From JAXLYE01 sp046351595 (GTDB lineage Bacteria; Myxococcota_A; Polyangia; Palsa-1104; JAEUJZ01): DNA of 64,000 nt. Shown in pieces: positions 23,871 through 31,584 of this stretch; position 1 is the stretch's first letter; every line of letters starts with the position of its first letter. Below the pieces are notes generated by a model. That model was given only the letters and a program-made list of their open reading frames with translations, ran no database searches and was not told where the DNA came from. Made by a program: the position numbers and the translations under genes. The stretch is taken from positions 930,001 through 994,000 of the forward strand of contig JAXLYE010000004.1 of assembly GCA_046351595.1 (NCBI GenBank), given 5' to 3'.

Positions 23871-25355
23871 TCACGGCTGCAGCAGCTCGACCACGAGCAG
23901 CCTCCCTTCGTCCACTCCGACGGGCGCCTGCGCCGGCGGGGGGCGTGAGGTGCGCAGCAGGCCCTGCGTCCCGAGGAGCCACAGGACGCGGTCGCGGCTG
24001 GCCAGCACCCGGACGTGCGGCCGCTCGCCGCGCGGCACCTTGCGATCGATCAGGACGTCGCTGATCTTGCGGTGACCCGCGTGCGCCGGACCCAGCCCGA
24101 TGCGCTCGCCGCGGCGGGCCGGCCGCACGCACAGCGGCAGCTCCGACGGATCGACGGCCAGCCACGGCGCGGCGCTCGACAGCTCGTCGCGGCGGCGCCA
24201 GCCGAGGCGGACGCGCAGGCCGCCTGCTGGCAGCACGAGCTCACCCGGCTCAGACAGAAAGAGCTCCTCGCTGCCGGGGTCACGCGGCCGCTCGGTCCGT
24301 CGCGCCAGCAGCAGGCGATCGTAGCGGCGCTCGGCCCGTCGCTGCGGCAGCTCAAGCGACTGGCTGCCGTGGGTGGTCCGGCACAGGCGCCACAGCGCGT
24401 CGAGGTGGGCCTGACCCAGGCCGCCGCCCGCCGCCCGCTGCACGACACGCGCGAACAGCGCCCGCGGCAGCGCCTGCAGCTCGCGGACAGGCAGCGTCAC
24501 CAGCGGCTCGCCGTCGACCTGCTTGTGTAAGGTGAGGCGGCGGAGCGCGGCGTCGGCCAGCTCGTCCAGGCACTCGGCGTCGGCGCGCAGCTGCTCCGAG
24601 AGCTCGCTGAGGTGGGCGTCCAGGCGCGGCTGCTCGCGCCGCAACAGCGGCAGCAGCTGGTGCCGCAGGCGGGAGCGCTGGTAGCGCGGGCTGGCGTTTG
24701 TCGGATCCTGGAACGGCAGCGGCCGGACGTGCTCGCGCGCGAGCGCCAGCAGGTCGTCGATGGCAGCGCGCGGCACCGCGAGCAGCGGTCGCACAAGCAG
24801 GAGCGGCGGTTCGTCGCAGCCCGGGCCCGGTCGCAGCGGCCGGCACGCCGACATGCCGACGAGCCCGCGCAGCCCCGAGCCGCCGAGCCAGCGCATCAGC
24901 ACGGTCTCGCTCTGGTCGTCGCGGTTGTGCCCGACGGCGAGGGCGTCGCAGCCGGTGCGCGCCGCCGCCTGCGCCAGCGCCTCATAACGGACCTGCCGCG
25001 CCCGCGCCGCGCGCGACGGACCGGGCGGCACCTCGACGGCGATGCGCTCGCACGGGAGCCCGAGGCGCTGCGCCACCTGGCACACGGCCGCCGCCTCGTC
25101 GGCGGACTCGGGACGGAGCTGGTGGTCGACGCAGGCGACGGTGAGCTCGAGCCGCAGCGGCTCGCGCAGCGCCCACAGCGCGAGCAGCAGCGCGGTCGAG
25201 TCCGGGCCGCCCGAGCAGGCGATGAGGACGCGCGCTTTCCCTTCCTTAATAAGAAGCGCGTTTTCCGCGAGCTCCTGCCAGCGCGCGCGCACGGCCTGCA
25301 GGACGGCAGAGCGCCGCAGCAGGGCAGGGAGCTCGGGCGGCGGGGCGTTGTGCAC
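23871..25355 (-). CDS. tilS: tRNA(Ile)-lysidine synthase
   Basis: A 494-residue enzyme that converts the wobble cytidine of tRNA-Ile(CAU) to lysidine with ATP and lysine. The PP-loop is SGGPDSTALL (48-57), and the family segments VDHQLRPES, GHNRDDQSETVLMR and the P-N-A-S region follow. The C-terminal substrate-recognition domain has RPARRGERIG and HRKISDVLIDRKVPRGER. The start is GTG at 25355 with GAGG eight bases upstream; the frame runs open to 25607, but that would overlap the divergent thioredoxin gene at 25415. A 292-base spacer separates it from ftsH. Confidence 0.93.
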   Translation of the reverse strand: MHNAPPPELPALLRRSAVLQAVRARWQELAENALLIKEGKARVLIACSGGPDSTALLLALWALREPLRLELTVACVDHQLRPESADEAAAVCQVAQRLGLPCERIAVEVPPGPSRAARARQVRYEALAQAAARTGCDALAVGHNRDDQSETVLMRWLGGSGLRGLVGMSACRPLRPGPGCDEPPLLLVRPLLAVPRAAIDDLLALAREHVRPLPFQDPTNASPRYQRSRLRHQLLPLLRREQPRLDAHLSELSEQLRADAECLDELADAALRRLTLHKQVDGEPLVTLPVRELQALPRALFARVVQRAAGGGLGQAHLDALWRLCRTTHGSQSLELPQRRAERRYDRLLLARRTERPRDPGSEELFLSEPGELVLPAGGLRVRLGWRRRDELSSAAPWLAVDPSELPLCVRPARRGERIGLGPAHAGHRKISDVLIDRKVPRGERPHVRVLASRDRVLWLLGTQGLLRTSRPPPAQAPVGVDEGRLLVVELLQP

Positions 25356-25414
25356 GGTGTCGAACCTCGGGCGGCGCCGCGGGTCGCGGCGGTCGCGATG
25401 GTACACTGGCGGCG

Positions 25415-26716
25415 ATGAGTCGACCGTCTGCTCGCGCCGCGTGTGGCGCCCGCACTTGGGCGGGGGGCCTGCGACCGCTGGCGTTCCTCGTGCTGCTGTC
25501 GCCCGCGGTCGCCTCGGCCGCCGAGCCCAGGCCCGCGCCGACGAGCCCGCGCCGCGGTGTCGCGACAGCGCCCGCGAAGACGCCGGTCGCTCCGCCGGCC
25601 GCAGCACCGGCCGCGCCCGTCGAGCCGCTGGCCGAGGCGAGGGCGCGTGCGCAGAAGGCCGGCCGGGCGCTGGTGCTGGAGTTTGGCGCCGAGTGGTGCG
25701 GGCCGTGCCGCGAGTTCGAGCGCCGCGTGCTGCCGCTGCCGGAGGTGAAGCAGTCGCTCGCGCAGGTGGTGTTCGTGCGCTACGACGGCGACGAGCCGAC
25801 CGGTCACGCGGCGGCGAAGTCGCTGGGCGTGGTCGGCTTTCCGACGTTCGTCGCGCTGGCGCAGGACGGCAGCGAGATCGGCCGGCTGCAGGGCTACCAG
25901 GACGCGGCGTCCTTCACCCACTGGATCGGCGAGGTGGCGCCCGACTCCGAGCCGACCGAGGCGCTGGTCGCGCGTGTGGCCGCCCAGCCCGGGGACGCGC
26001 GCGCTCTGTTGCTGCTCGGTCAGCGCCGCCTGCGGCAGGGCGACGAGGCGCAGGCGGTGCAGCTGCTCGAGCGCGCGGCCGGGACCTCGTCGGCGACGGC
26101 GCCGCCGGCGCAGGGCGAGGTCGTGGCCCGCGCCGACTGGCTGCTGCGCCTCACGCGGCTGCGGCAGGTGCTGCGCACGGCGCCGCGACAGGCGATGGCC
26201 GAGCACCTGCTGCGCTTCCCGCTCGGATCGTCGGCGGACGAGGCGTTCAAGGCGCTGGCGCGGATCGGCCCGGCGGACGCGCTCGCACGCAAGGCGCTCG
26301 GGCGCTACATCGACGCGCACAAGGATGCCGCGCACGCCGAGCTGCTCAACCTGGCCGTGTACGAGTGCCTGCGCGCCGGTGCCCTCGACGAGGCCGAGCG
26401 GGCGGCGCGCTTCCTGCTGTCGCTCGACGGCAAGAGCCCGCTCTATCACGACACGCTGGCCGAGGTGCTGCACCTGCGCGGGGAGCGCGAGGCCGCCCTC
26501 AAGGAGTCGGCGCTGGCGCTGGCGCTCGTGCCGAGCAGCGCGGCCGACACCGAGAGCCGGCGCATGCGCGCGGCGCTGCTCGCCAACCAGGCCCGCTTCA
26601 GCCGCGGTCAGCGCGAGCTGCCGTCGGAGCTCAAGGGCGAGCCGGACGAGCTGTTTCCGTGGGAGCGCGACGAGATCAGGAGACCGCCGCCAGCGGCGTC
26701 GCCGAGTGGAAGGTGA
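25415..26716 (+). CDS. Secreted thioredoxin-fold protein with helical-repeat C-terminus
   Basis: A 433-residue protein. The N-terminus has a signal sequence (LAFLVLLSPAVASAA) and a Pro/Ala-rich linker. A thioredoxin domain spans about 75-175 with the active site EFGAEWCGPCREFE and the cis-Pro segment VVGFPTFVAL. The remaining ~250 residues are helical repeats of TPR type (for example ARALLLLGQRRLRQGDEAQAVQLLERAA). The CGPC site suggests a periplasmic thiol reductase or isomerase with a protein-binding tail. ATG at 25415, divergent from tilS. The 3' end overlaps a convergent small gene by 41 bases. Confidence 0.85.
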   Translation: MSRPSARAACGARTWAGGLRPLAFLVLLSPAVASAAEPRPAPTSPRRGVATAPAKTPVAPPAAAPAAPVEPLAEARARAQKAGRALVLEFGAEWCGPCREFERRVLPLPEVKQSLAQVVFVRYDGDEPTGHAAAKSLGVVGFPTFVALAQDGSEIGRLQGYQDAASFTHWIGEVAPDSEPTEALVARVAAQPGDARALLLLGQRRLRQGDEAQAVQLLERAAGTSSATAPPAQGEVVARADWLLRLTRLRQVLRTAPRQAMAEHLLRFPLGSSADEAFKALARIGPADALARKALGRYIDAHKDAAHAELLNLAVYECLRAGALDEAERAARFLLSLDGKSPLYHDTLAEVLHLRGEREAALKESALALALVPSSAADTESRRMRAALLANQARFSRGQRELPSELKGEPDELFPWERDEIRRPPPAASPSGR

Positions 26717-26957
26717 GGCGGTAGACGCTGTTCTCGGTCTCGACGTAGACCGACTCGCTGTCCGGATCCGTCAGCACGCGCCGCACCGGCGTCGTCACCA
26801 TGCGGTGCCCGGTCGGGTCGCGGAAGATCACCATGCCCCTGCCGACGATGGGGTAGCTGACGAGCAGTCCGTGGTAGACGCGGCCGAGCCCCCCGGGGGC
26901 GCCGGGAGTACGGTCGCGGCCATGTTCCCGGATCTTGCGCGCCGTTACGTTGACCAT
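26676..26957 (-). CDS. Small conserved-looking protein of unknown function
   Basis: A 93-residue protein. The second half is rich in beta strands with a well-balanced composition (RGMVIFRDPTGHRMVTTPVR, then SESVYVETENSVYRLTF), unlike shadow frames in this DNA, which supports a real gene. I do not recognise the family; it has no signal peptide or membrane helix. ATG at 26957. Its 3' end overlaps the convergent thioredoxin-like gene by 41 bases. Confidence 0.6.
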   Translation of the reverse strand: MVNVTARKIREHGRDRTPGAPGGLGRVYHGLLVSYPIVGRGMVIFRDPTGHRMVTTPVRRVLTDPDSESVYVETENSVYRLTFHSATPLAAVS

Positions 26958-27125
26958 TGTCGACGGGAAGTCCTTCTCTTGAAGACTATCTTAGCGGGTC
27001 CAAAGAGCGGATCTAGAGGATCGTTCTATCTGCCGGCCTTCTGCTAGGATGGGCGCTGCAGCGGTCGCCGCGGGCCCGGTCATACACCCCGCGCTCGTCG
27101 GTGCAGCGTGCTGCTGCGGCACCCC

Positions 27126-28082
27126 ATGCACGCGCCAAAGAGTCCCTCTCCGCCTCCTCCTCCGACCGCGTCCGGTTCGCCGTCGACAGCGGGCTCCTCG
27201 CCGTCAGGAACGGGTGTGCCGGGCGCCGCGCTCGCCGAGAAGGAGGATGCGCCGTGGCTGCGTCGCCTGCCTCTGTGCTCGCCGACACTGCCGCCGGCCA
27301 CGCACACGAACGTCTACCTCGTCGGTGAGCGCGAGCTTTTGATCATCGATCCCGGCACGCCTTATGAAGAAGAGCTGGCGCACCTGATTGAGCAGCTCGG
27401 CGCGCTGCGGGACGCGGGCCACCGGCCGGTCGGAATCTTTCTGACCCACCACCACTACGATCACGCCTCCGGCGCGCTCGCGCTGCAGCGGGCGCTCGGG
27501 CTGCCGGTGCTGGCGCACGCGGCCACCGCGCAGCGCGTCCGAGAGCAGCTCGGTCTGAGGATCGACCGACCGATCGAGGACGGCGAGGTGCTGGAGTTCG
27601 GGCCGCGCGGGCTGCGCGCCGTGCACACACCCGGGCACGCGCCCGGTCACCTGTGCCTGCACGATCTCGCGGGCGGCGGCGTGCTCGCGGGAGACACGGT
27701 CGCCTCGGTCGGCACGATCATCGTCGATCCGAGCGACGGCGGTGACATGCGCTTGTACCTGGACTCGCTGCGCCGCCTGCTCGAGCTGGCACCGCTGCGT
27801 GACGGACCGCTGCGGCTGTGGCCCGCGCACGGCGGCCCGGTCGAGGACGGGCCCGCGCACCTTGCGTACTACATCCGCCACCGCGAGCTGCGCGAGAGCA
27901 AGGTGCTTACGGCGCTCGCGCACGGGCCGCTGCCGCTCGATCGGCTGGTGCCGCTCGCGTATGACGACGTGCCGCCGGCCGTGCACCCGCTGGCGCGCGT
28001 CTCGCTCCTTGCGCACCTGCACAAGCTGCAGCACGAAGGGCGCGCCCACCTCGACGACAGCGGCGCCTGGGCGATGCGCTAG
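27126..28082 (+). CDS. Metallo-beta-lactamase-fold hydrolase, LACTB2-like
   Basis: A 318-residue MBL-fold enzyme. Zinc-ligand motifs are FLTHHHYDHASG (near 105-116), HTPGHAPGHLCLH, AGDTVAS and the late AHGGP. The C-terminal winged-helix-like region (HRELRESKVLTALAHGPLPL to RVSLLAHLHKLQHEGR) is typical of the LACTB2/hydroxyacylglutathione hydrolase-like branch, some of which act on RNA. The first 45 residues are Pro/Ser-rich and probably disordered. ATG at 27126 is preferred over GTG at 27108; neither has a clear ribosome binding site. The substrate is unknown. Confidence 0.85.
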   Translation: MHAPKSPSPPPPPTASGSPSTAGSSPSGTGVPGAALAEKEDAPWLRRLPLCSPTLPPATHTNVYLVGERELLIIDPGTPYEEELAHLIEQLGALRDAGHRPVGIFLTHHHYDHASGALALQRALGLPVLAHAATAQRVREQLGLRIDRPIEDGEVLEFGPRGLRAVHTPGHAPGHLCLHDLAGGGVLAGDTVASVGTIIVDPSDGGDMRLYLDSLRRLLELAPLRDGPLRLWPAHGGPVEDGPAHLAYYIRHRELRESKVLTALAHGPLPLDRLVPLAYDDVPPAVHPLARVSLLAHLHKLQHEGRAHLDDSGAWAMR

Positions 28083-28089
28083 GTGCCGC

Positions 28090-28908
28090 TCAGCCGGGTC
28101 GCCGGTGGCGCAGCGCGAGCACGCCGAGCAGCGCGAGCACACCGAGCGCCGCCGCCGCCAGCACCCAGGCCGGCGGTCGCACCGGGCGTGCGCTCGAGAG
28201 CGGCGCGGCCTGCGCGGACAGGCTCGCCACGCGCACATGGACCGAGCGATCGGAGAGCGAGGAGCGCGGCGGCCCGAAGCTCTGGAACAGCATGCGCCGG
28301 TCGGGCGGGTCGCCTGGGGCTCGCGGCGCAGACGGCGCCAGCTGCGCGGGCGGGCTCTGACCTTCATAGGTCGCCTCGACCCGGACGCCGGGCGCCTCCT
28401 CCAGCCGCAGCTCGACCTCGCCGATGGGCGCGATGTCCGCGCGGTCTTCGAAGCGCAGCTCGACCGGGCGGCGCAGGTCCAGCGGGAACGAGGCGACCAG
28501 CTCCAGCGGGAACGCCCGAGGCTCGACCGCGACGTGCTCGAGGTGGAGCTCGGCCGGCTGCCAGCGCAGCGGCACCGCGGCGCCGTCCTGCGCCAGCGTG
28601 ACGCCAGCCAGCACCCGCTCGCGCAGCGACGCGGCGAGCGCCGCCTGCTCGGACGCGTCGAGCGTGCCATCGCGGCTGCGGTCGGCCTGCTGGCGCAGCG
28701 GGCCGGCCGGCACGTCTCCGATCATCAGCGTGTAGAACAGCCGCGCCTCGCCCGGCCGCAGCAGCAGGCGCGCGTAGCGGTTCACGGTGGAGAGCGCGAA
28801 CTGCGGGTGCGCGCACGCCGACCGGGCTGCACACCCGAGCAGCAGCGCGAGCACTCCGATCCGGATCGCAGCGCCCGCACGGAAGCGGCGCGGTCTTGGG
28901 CAGGACAT
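28090..28908 (-). CDS. Membrane-anchored periplasmic protein, HupE/nickel-transporter-associated type domain
   Basis: A 272-residue protein with a signal sequence (IGVLALLLGCAARSACA), an exported domain and a C-terminal membrane helix (VLAAAALGVLALLGVLAL) followed by Arg/His. The exported part begins HPQFALSTVNRYARLLL and continues with an EF-hand-like D-R-S-R-D-G-T-L-D-A-S-E segment. From memory this resembles the periplasmic domain found with HupE/UreJ or nickel/cobalt transport proteins (N-R-Y-S-R-L plus a D-x-D-G-D loop). No transporter module is attached or adjacent. ATG at 28908. Convergent with the MBL-fold gene after seven bases. Confidence 0.6.
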   Translation of the reverse strand: MSCPRPRRFRAGAAIRIGVLALLLGCAARSACAHPQFALSTVNRYARLLLRPGEARLFYTLMIGDVPAGPLRQQADRSRDGTLDASEQAALAASLRERVLAGVTLAQDGAAVPLRWQPAELHLEHVAVEPRAFPLELVASFPLDLRRPVELRFEDRADIAPIGEVELRLEEAPGVRVEATYEGQSPPAQLAPSAPRAPGDPPDRRMLFQSFGPPRSSLSDRSVHVRVASLSAQAAPLSSARPVRPPAWVLAAAALGVLALLGVLALRHRRPG

Positions 28909-29197
28909 GCTCGCGGCCTACCACGCGCCGCGCGCGCTCGGCAACCGCTCGTGCGTGCGGTCCCGCCGCGCCGGCCGCTCCGCTCACCACCCGGGGCCAG
29001 CCGCGGCTCGGGCGTGCGCGCCGCTCGCTCGCGCCGCGGACGGGAAGCGGACGGCCCGCGGATCGCCGGCCTGCGGGCAGCAGACCGCCCCGGCTGCATC
29101 GCGATGCCGGATCTCCGTCGCCACGCCGCGGGACGCCGGCCGCCGCCCTGGCGCGCGGTTCGCGCCCGTAGAATAGGCGGAACGAGGAGGTTTCTCG

Positions 29198-30061
29198 ATG
29201 CGTCCGACCCCACCCTTCCTTCGCTTCATCGCCGCCGCGCTGCTTGCTGGCTGCGCGGGCGAGCCCACCATCCAGCCGATCGACAGCGGCATCAACAGCA
29301 ACGCGGATCTCATCAACGCCGCGCAGGAGGTCCAGCTGCGGATCGGTCACTTCATCGCGGGCCTGGCGCCCTTTGATGTCTGCGCGAAAGGGCAGGGCGA
29401 CTCCACCTACCGCGGGCCGCTCGTGCGGCAGCAGGCGATGCGCGCGGGCGGCGTCCCCTACACCAACGTCAGCGCGTACGTGACGCTGCCGATCGGCAGC
29501 TACAGCGTGCGCGCGGTGCCGGGGAACGCCATGAACTGCGACACCTCGCTGGGCGGCTTCCCCGACTTCGCGCTGTCGCCGCTGTCGGCCGGCCGGCGCT
29601 ACACGGTGGTAGCGGCCGGCCAGACCGTGAAGGTGCCGAACAAAGCTTCGCTGACCGTGATCGAAGACGACCTGTCGACCCAGGGCGGTCAGGTGCGGCT
29701 GCGCTTCATCAACGCCTCGGCCGACATCTTGAGCGCTGACTACGGCACCGGAGCGGGCGGCACCTACAAGGCGCTGTTCACCGATGCGACGTTCGGCTCG
29801 TTCGGGCGCGCCAGCGGAGGCGGCGCGTACGTGACCACAGGACCGCAGACCAACGCCACCTTCAGCGCGCGCGAAACCACGGCGCCGACCGATCTGGTGA
29901 CCGTGACCAACAAGGTCTCGGTGCCGGTCGGCAGCGTCGCCACCACCTTCCTGATCGGGCTGCGCGGCAACATGGTGGCGCCGCTCGAGCTGGTGCTGTG
30001 CGACGACACGAAGCCGGCGCAGGACGGGCTCGCCGCCTGCATCGAGCTGTTGCCTCCGTAA
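29198..30061 (+). CDS. DUF4397-type lipoprotein
   Basis: A 287-residue predicted lipoprotein: residues 9-19 are hydrophobic and end in LLAGC, with Cys19 as the lipidation site. The mature part has two related beta units (VQLRIGHFIAGLAPFDVCAKG and VRLRFINASADILSADYG, each followed by a phrase like VTLPIGSYSVRAVPG), which resembles DUF4397 domains of the cell envelope. Four to six cysteines may form disulfides. The start is secure: GAGGAGG lies seven bases upstream of the ATG. Function unknown; transcribed alone. Confidence 0.75.
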   Translation: MRPTPPFLRFIAAALLAGCAGEPTIQPIDSGINSNADLINAAQEVQLRIGHFIAGLAPFDVCAKGQGDSTYRGPLVRQQAMRAGGVPYTNVSAYVTLPIGSYSVRAVPGNAMNCDTSLGGFPDFALSPLSAGRRYTVVAAGQTVKVPNKASLTVIEDDLSTQGGQVRLRFINASADILSADYGTGAGGTYKALFTDATFGSFGRASGGGAYVTTGPQTNATFSARETTAPTDLVTVTNKVSVPVGSVATTFLIGLRGNMVAPLELVLCDDTKPAQDGLAACIELLPP

Positions 30062-30732
30062 CCTCCCCTGCGGGCGCGCCCGATCCCGCCCGCGCGGTTT
30101 CGCCCGCGCCCGCGGCGCCCGATCGCACGATCGCCTCCCCGGCTCGCAGCACCGACCGCTGCCGCGCAACGCCACGCGCAGTCCACCAAGCCACCGCAGC
30201 TCGAGCGCTGCCGAGCGCCCTGCGAACAGCGCATCCCCGTCGCTGGTGATCGCTCGCCGCGCCACAACCGCCGAGCGATCCGGAGCGATCGCACCCCAGC
30301 CGCTGAAGCGATCAGGCCGCGCTCGCAGGTCCGCGCGCGCGCCCTTCGGCCCGATCCGACCGCCCTTCACCTGAGCTTCCACCTGCGCTGCACGAGCTCT
30401 GGCGCGCTGCGTTGCGAACCGCGCACGTGCAGCGCGCAGCGGCCCGCGCGCTGCGTGATCCGGGCGCGCCGCGCGCACGCACGAGCGACCGCGAATCGCC
30501 GCATTCTCCGACGACAAAACGCGCATCGATGCGGTGCGCGCGGGCGCCTCGTGTTGCACGCGCGACTGCTCAATCTCGGGCCTTTTGCAGCGCGCGCGCA
30601 GGTCAGCGCGCGGCGCTTCCAGTTCATCCGCGCGCGCAAATTCGTACGAAAGATCTGCGCGCGTTCACTTTTCGCTTGGTACTTCGCGCGCGTCTGTTTT
30701 TAGATTTCGAGAAAGGGAAACGGAACAACACC
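30062..30732. other. Gene-free 5' region of the histone-like gene
   Basis: About 670 bases without a supported gene. It is dense in GCGCGC and GCGATC words. The last 100 bases become less GC-rich and contain TTCGTACGAA at 30641-30650, a perfect 10-bp palindrome, then a possible promoter. The open frame running through from 30412 is an upstream extension of the histone-like frame and lacks a ribosome binding site. Confidence 0.5.
30676..30705 (+). promoter_or_regulatory. Candidate promoter of the histone-like gene
   Basis: TTGGTA (30676-30681) and TTAGAT (30700-30705) are separated by 18 bases in a T-rich patch that stands out in this GC-rich DNA. Transcription would begin near 30712, about 20 bases before the ATG. 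The palindrome TTCGTACGAA lies about 25 bases further upstream. Confidence 0.4.
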
Positions 30733-31332
30733 ATGACGAAGACAACTGCCCCATCCAAGAAGTCCGCCAGCTCCACCTCGACCCCCAAGAAGGCCGCTGC
30801 CAAGAAGGGCGCGACCAAGAAGAAGGCCGCTGCCAAGAAGCCGGCCGCCAAGAAGACCGCGAAGGCCGGCGCCAAGAAGACCGCTGGCAAGAAGGCCGCG
30901 CCGAAGAAGACCGCGGCCAAGAAGGCCGCGCCGAAGAAGACCACGGCCAAGAAGGCCGCGCCGAAGAAGGCCGCTGGCAAGAAGGCCGCGCCGAAGAAGG
31001 CCGCTGGCAAGAAGGCCGCGCCGAAGAAGGCCGCTGGCAAGAAGGCCGCGCCGAAGAAGGCCGCTGGCAAGAAGGCCGCCGCGCCCAAGAAGGCCGCTGG
31101 CAAGAAGACCGCCGCGCCCAAGAAGGCCGCCGGCCGCAAGGCGCCCAGCACCAAGTCGGCTCCGAAGGCCGCTCCCGCGACCGAGAAGACCGGGACCGAG
31201 ACCACCGCGACCGCGCCGGCCGCGACCAAGGCCCCCTCGCGCAAGTCGTCGGCCAGCAAGGCCAGCAAGAGCAGCAACGGCTCGACGAACGGCGGCGCCG
31301 GCGACTCGACGCCCCCGACCAGCGCTTCGTAG
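30733..31332 (+). CDS. Histone H1-like Lys/Ala-rich DNA-binding protein
   Basis: A 199-residue, extremely basic, low-complexity protein. Residues about 18-140 are built from AAKK, AAPKK and AAGKK units, including four nearly identical ten-residue repeats (KKAAPKKAAG) encoded by matching 30-bp DNA repeats. The last 60 residues change to Ser/Thr/Ala/Gly. This matches the C-terminal domain of eukaryotic linker histone H1 and bacterial H1-like proteins of chlamydiae, bordetellae and myxobacteria, which compact DNA. The ATG at 30733 is chosen because repeats start just after it. A strong terminator follows. Repeat copy number may vary between strains. Confidence 0.85.
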   Translation: MTKTTAPSKKSASSTSTPKKAAAKKGATKKKAAAKKPAAKKTAKAGAKKTAGKKAAPKKTAAKKAAPKKTTAKKAAPKKAAGKKAAPKKAAGKKAAPKKAAGKKAAPKKAAGKKAAAPKKAAGKKTAAPKKAAGRKAPSTKSAPKAAPATEKTGTETTATAPAATKAPSRKSSASKASKSSNGSTNGGAGDSTPPTSAS

Positions 31333-31349
31333 CCTGACCCTCCGCTAAG

Positions 31350-31396
31350 CCCCACGTGGTGGTCCGCTCCGCGGGCCGCGCGTGGGGTTTTGTTTT
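31350..31396 (+). terminator. Rho-independent terminator after the histone-like gene
   Basis: CCCCACG (31350-31356) pairs with CGTGGGG (31381-31387), and the stem is followed directly by TTTTGTTTT. It lies 18 bases after the histone-like stop codon and is the clearest intrinsic terminator in the window. Confidence 0.85.
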
Positions 31397-31584
31397 CTGC
31401 GCGCCGAACCTTCCTCGCGGTCGCGTCCTCGACTTCGCCTTGATCCTGGTCTTCGTCTTGGGTGTCTTCGGGGTCGCCCTGGCGGCGCGCCGCCCGACAA
31501 ATTCTCGACCGTTTTCCTGGGGTTGCGCTGCTGCCTGAGGGCGCGACAGCGACCGCGATACGATCAGCTCCGCAAGGAGCCACT

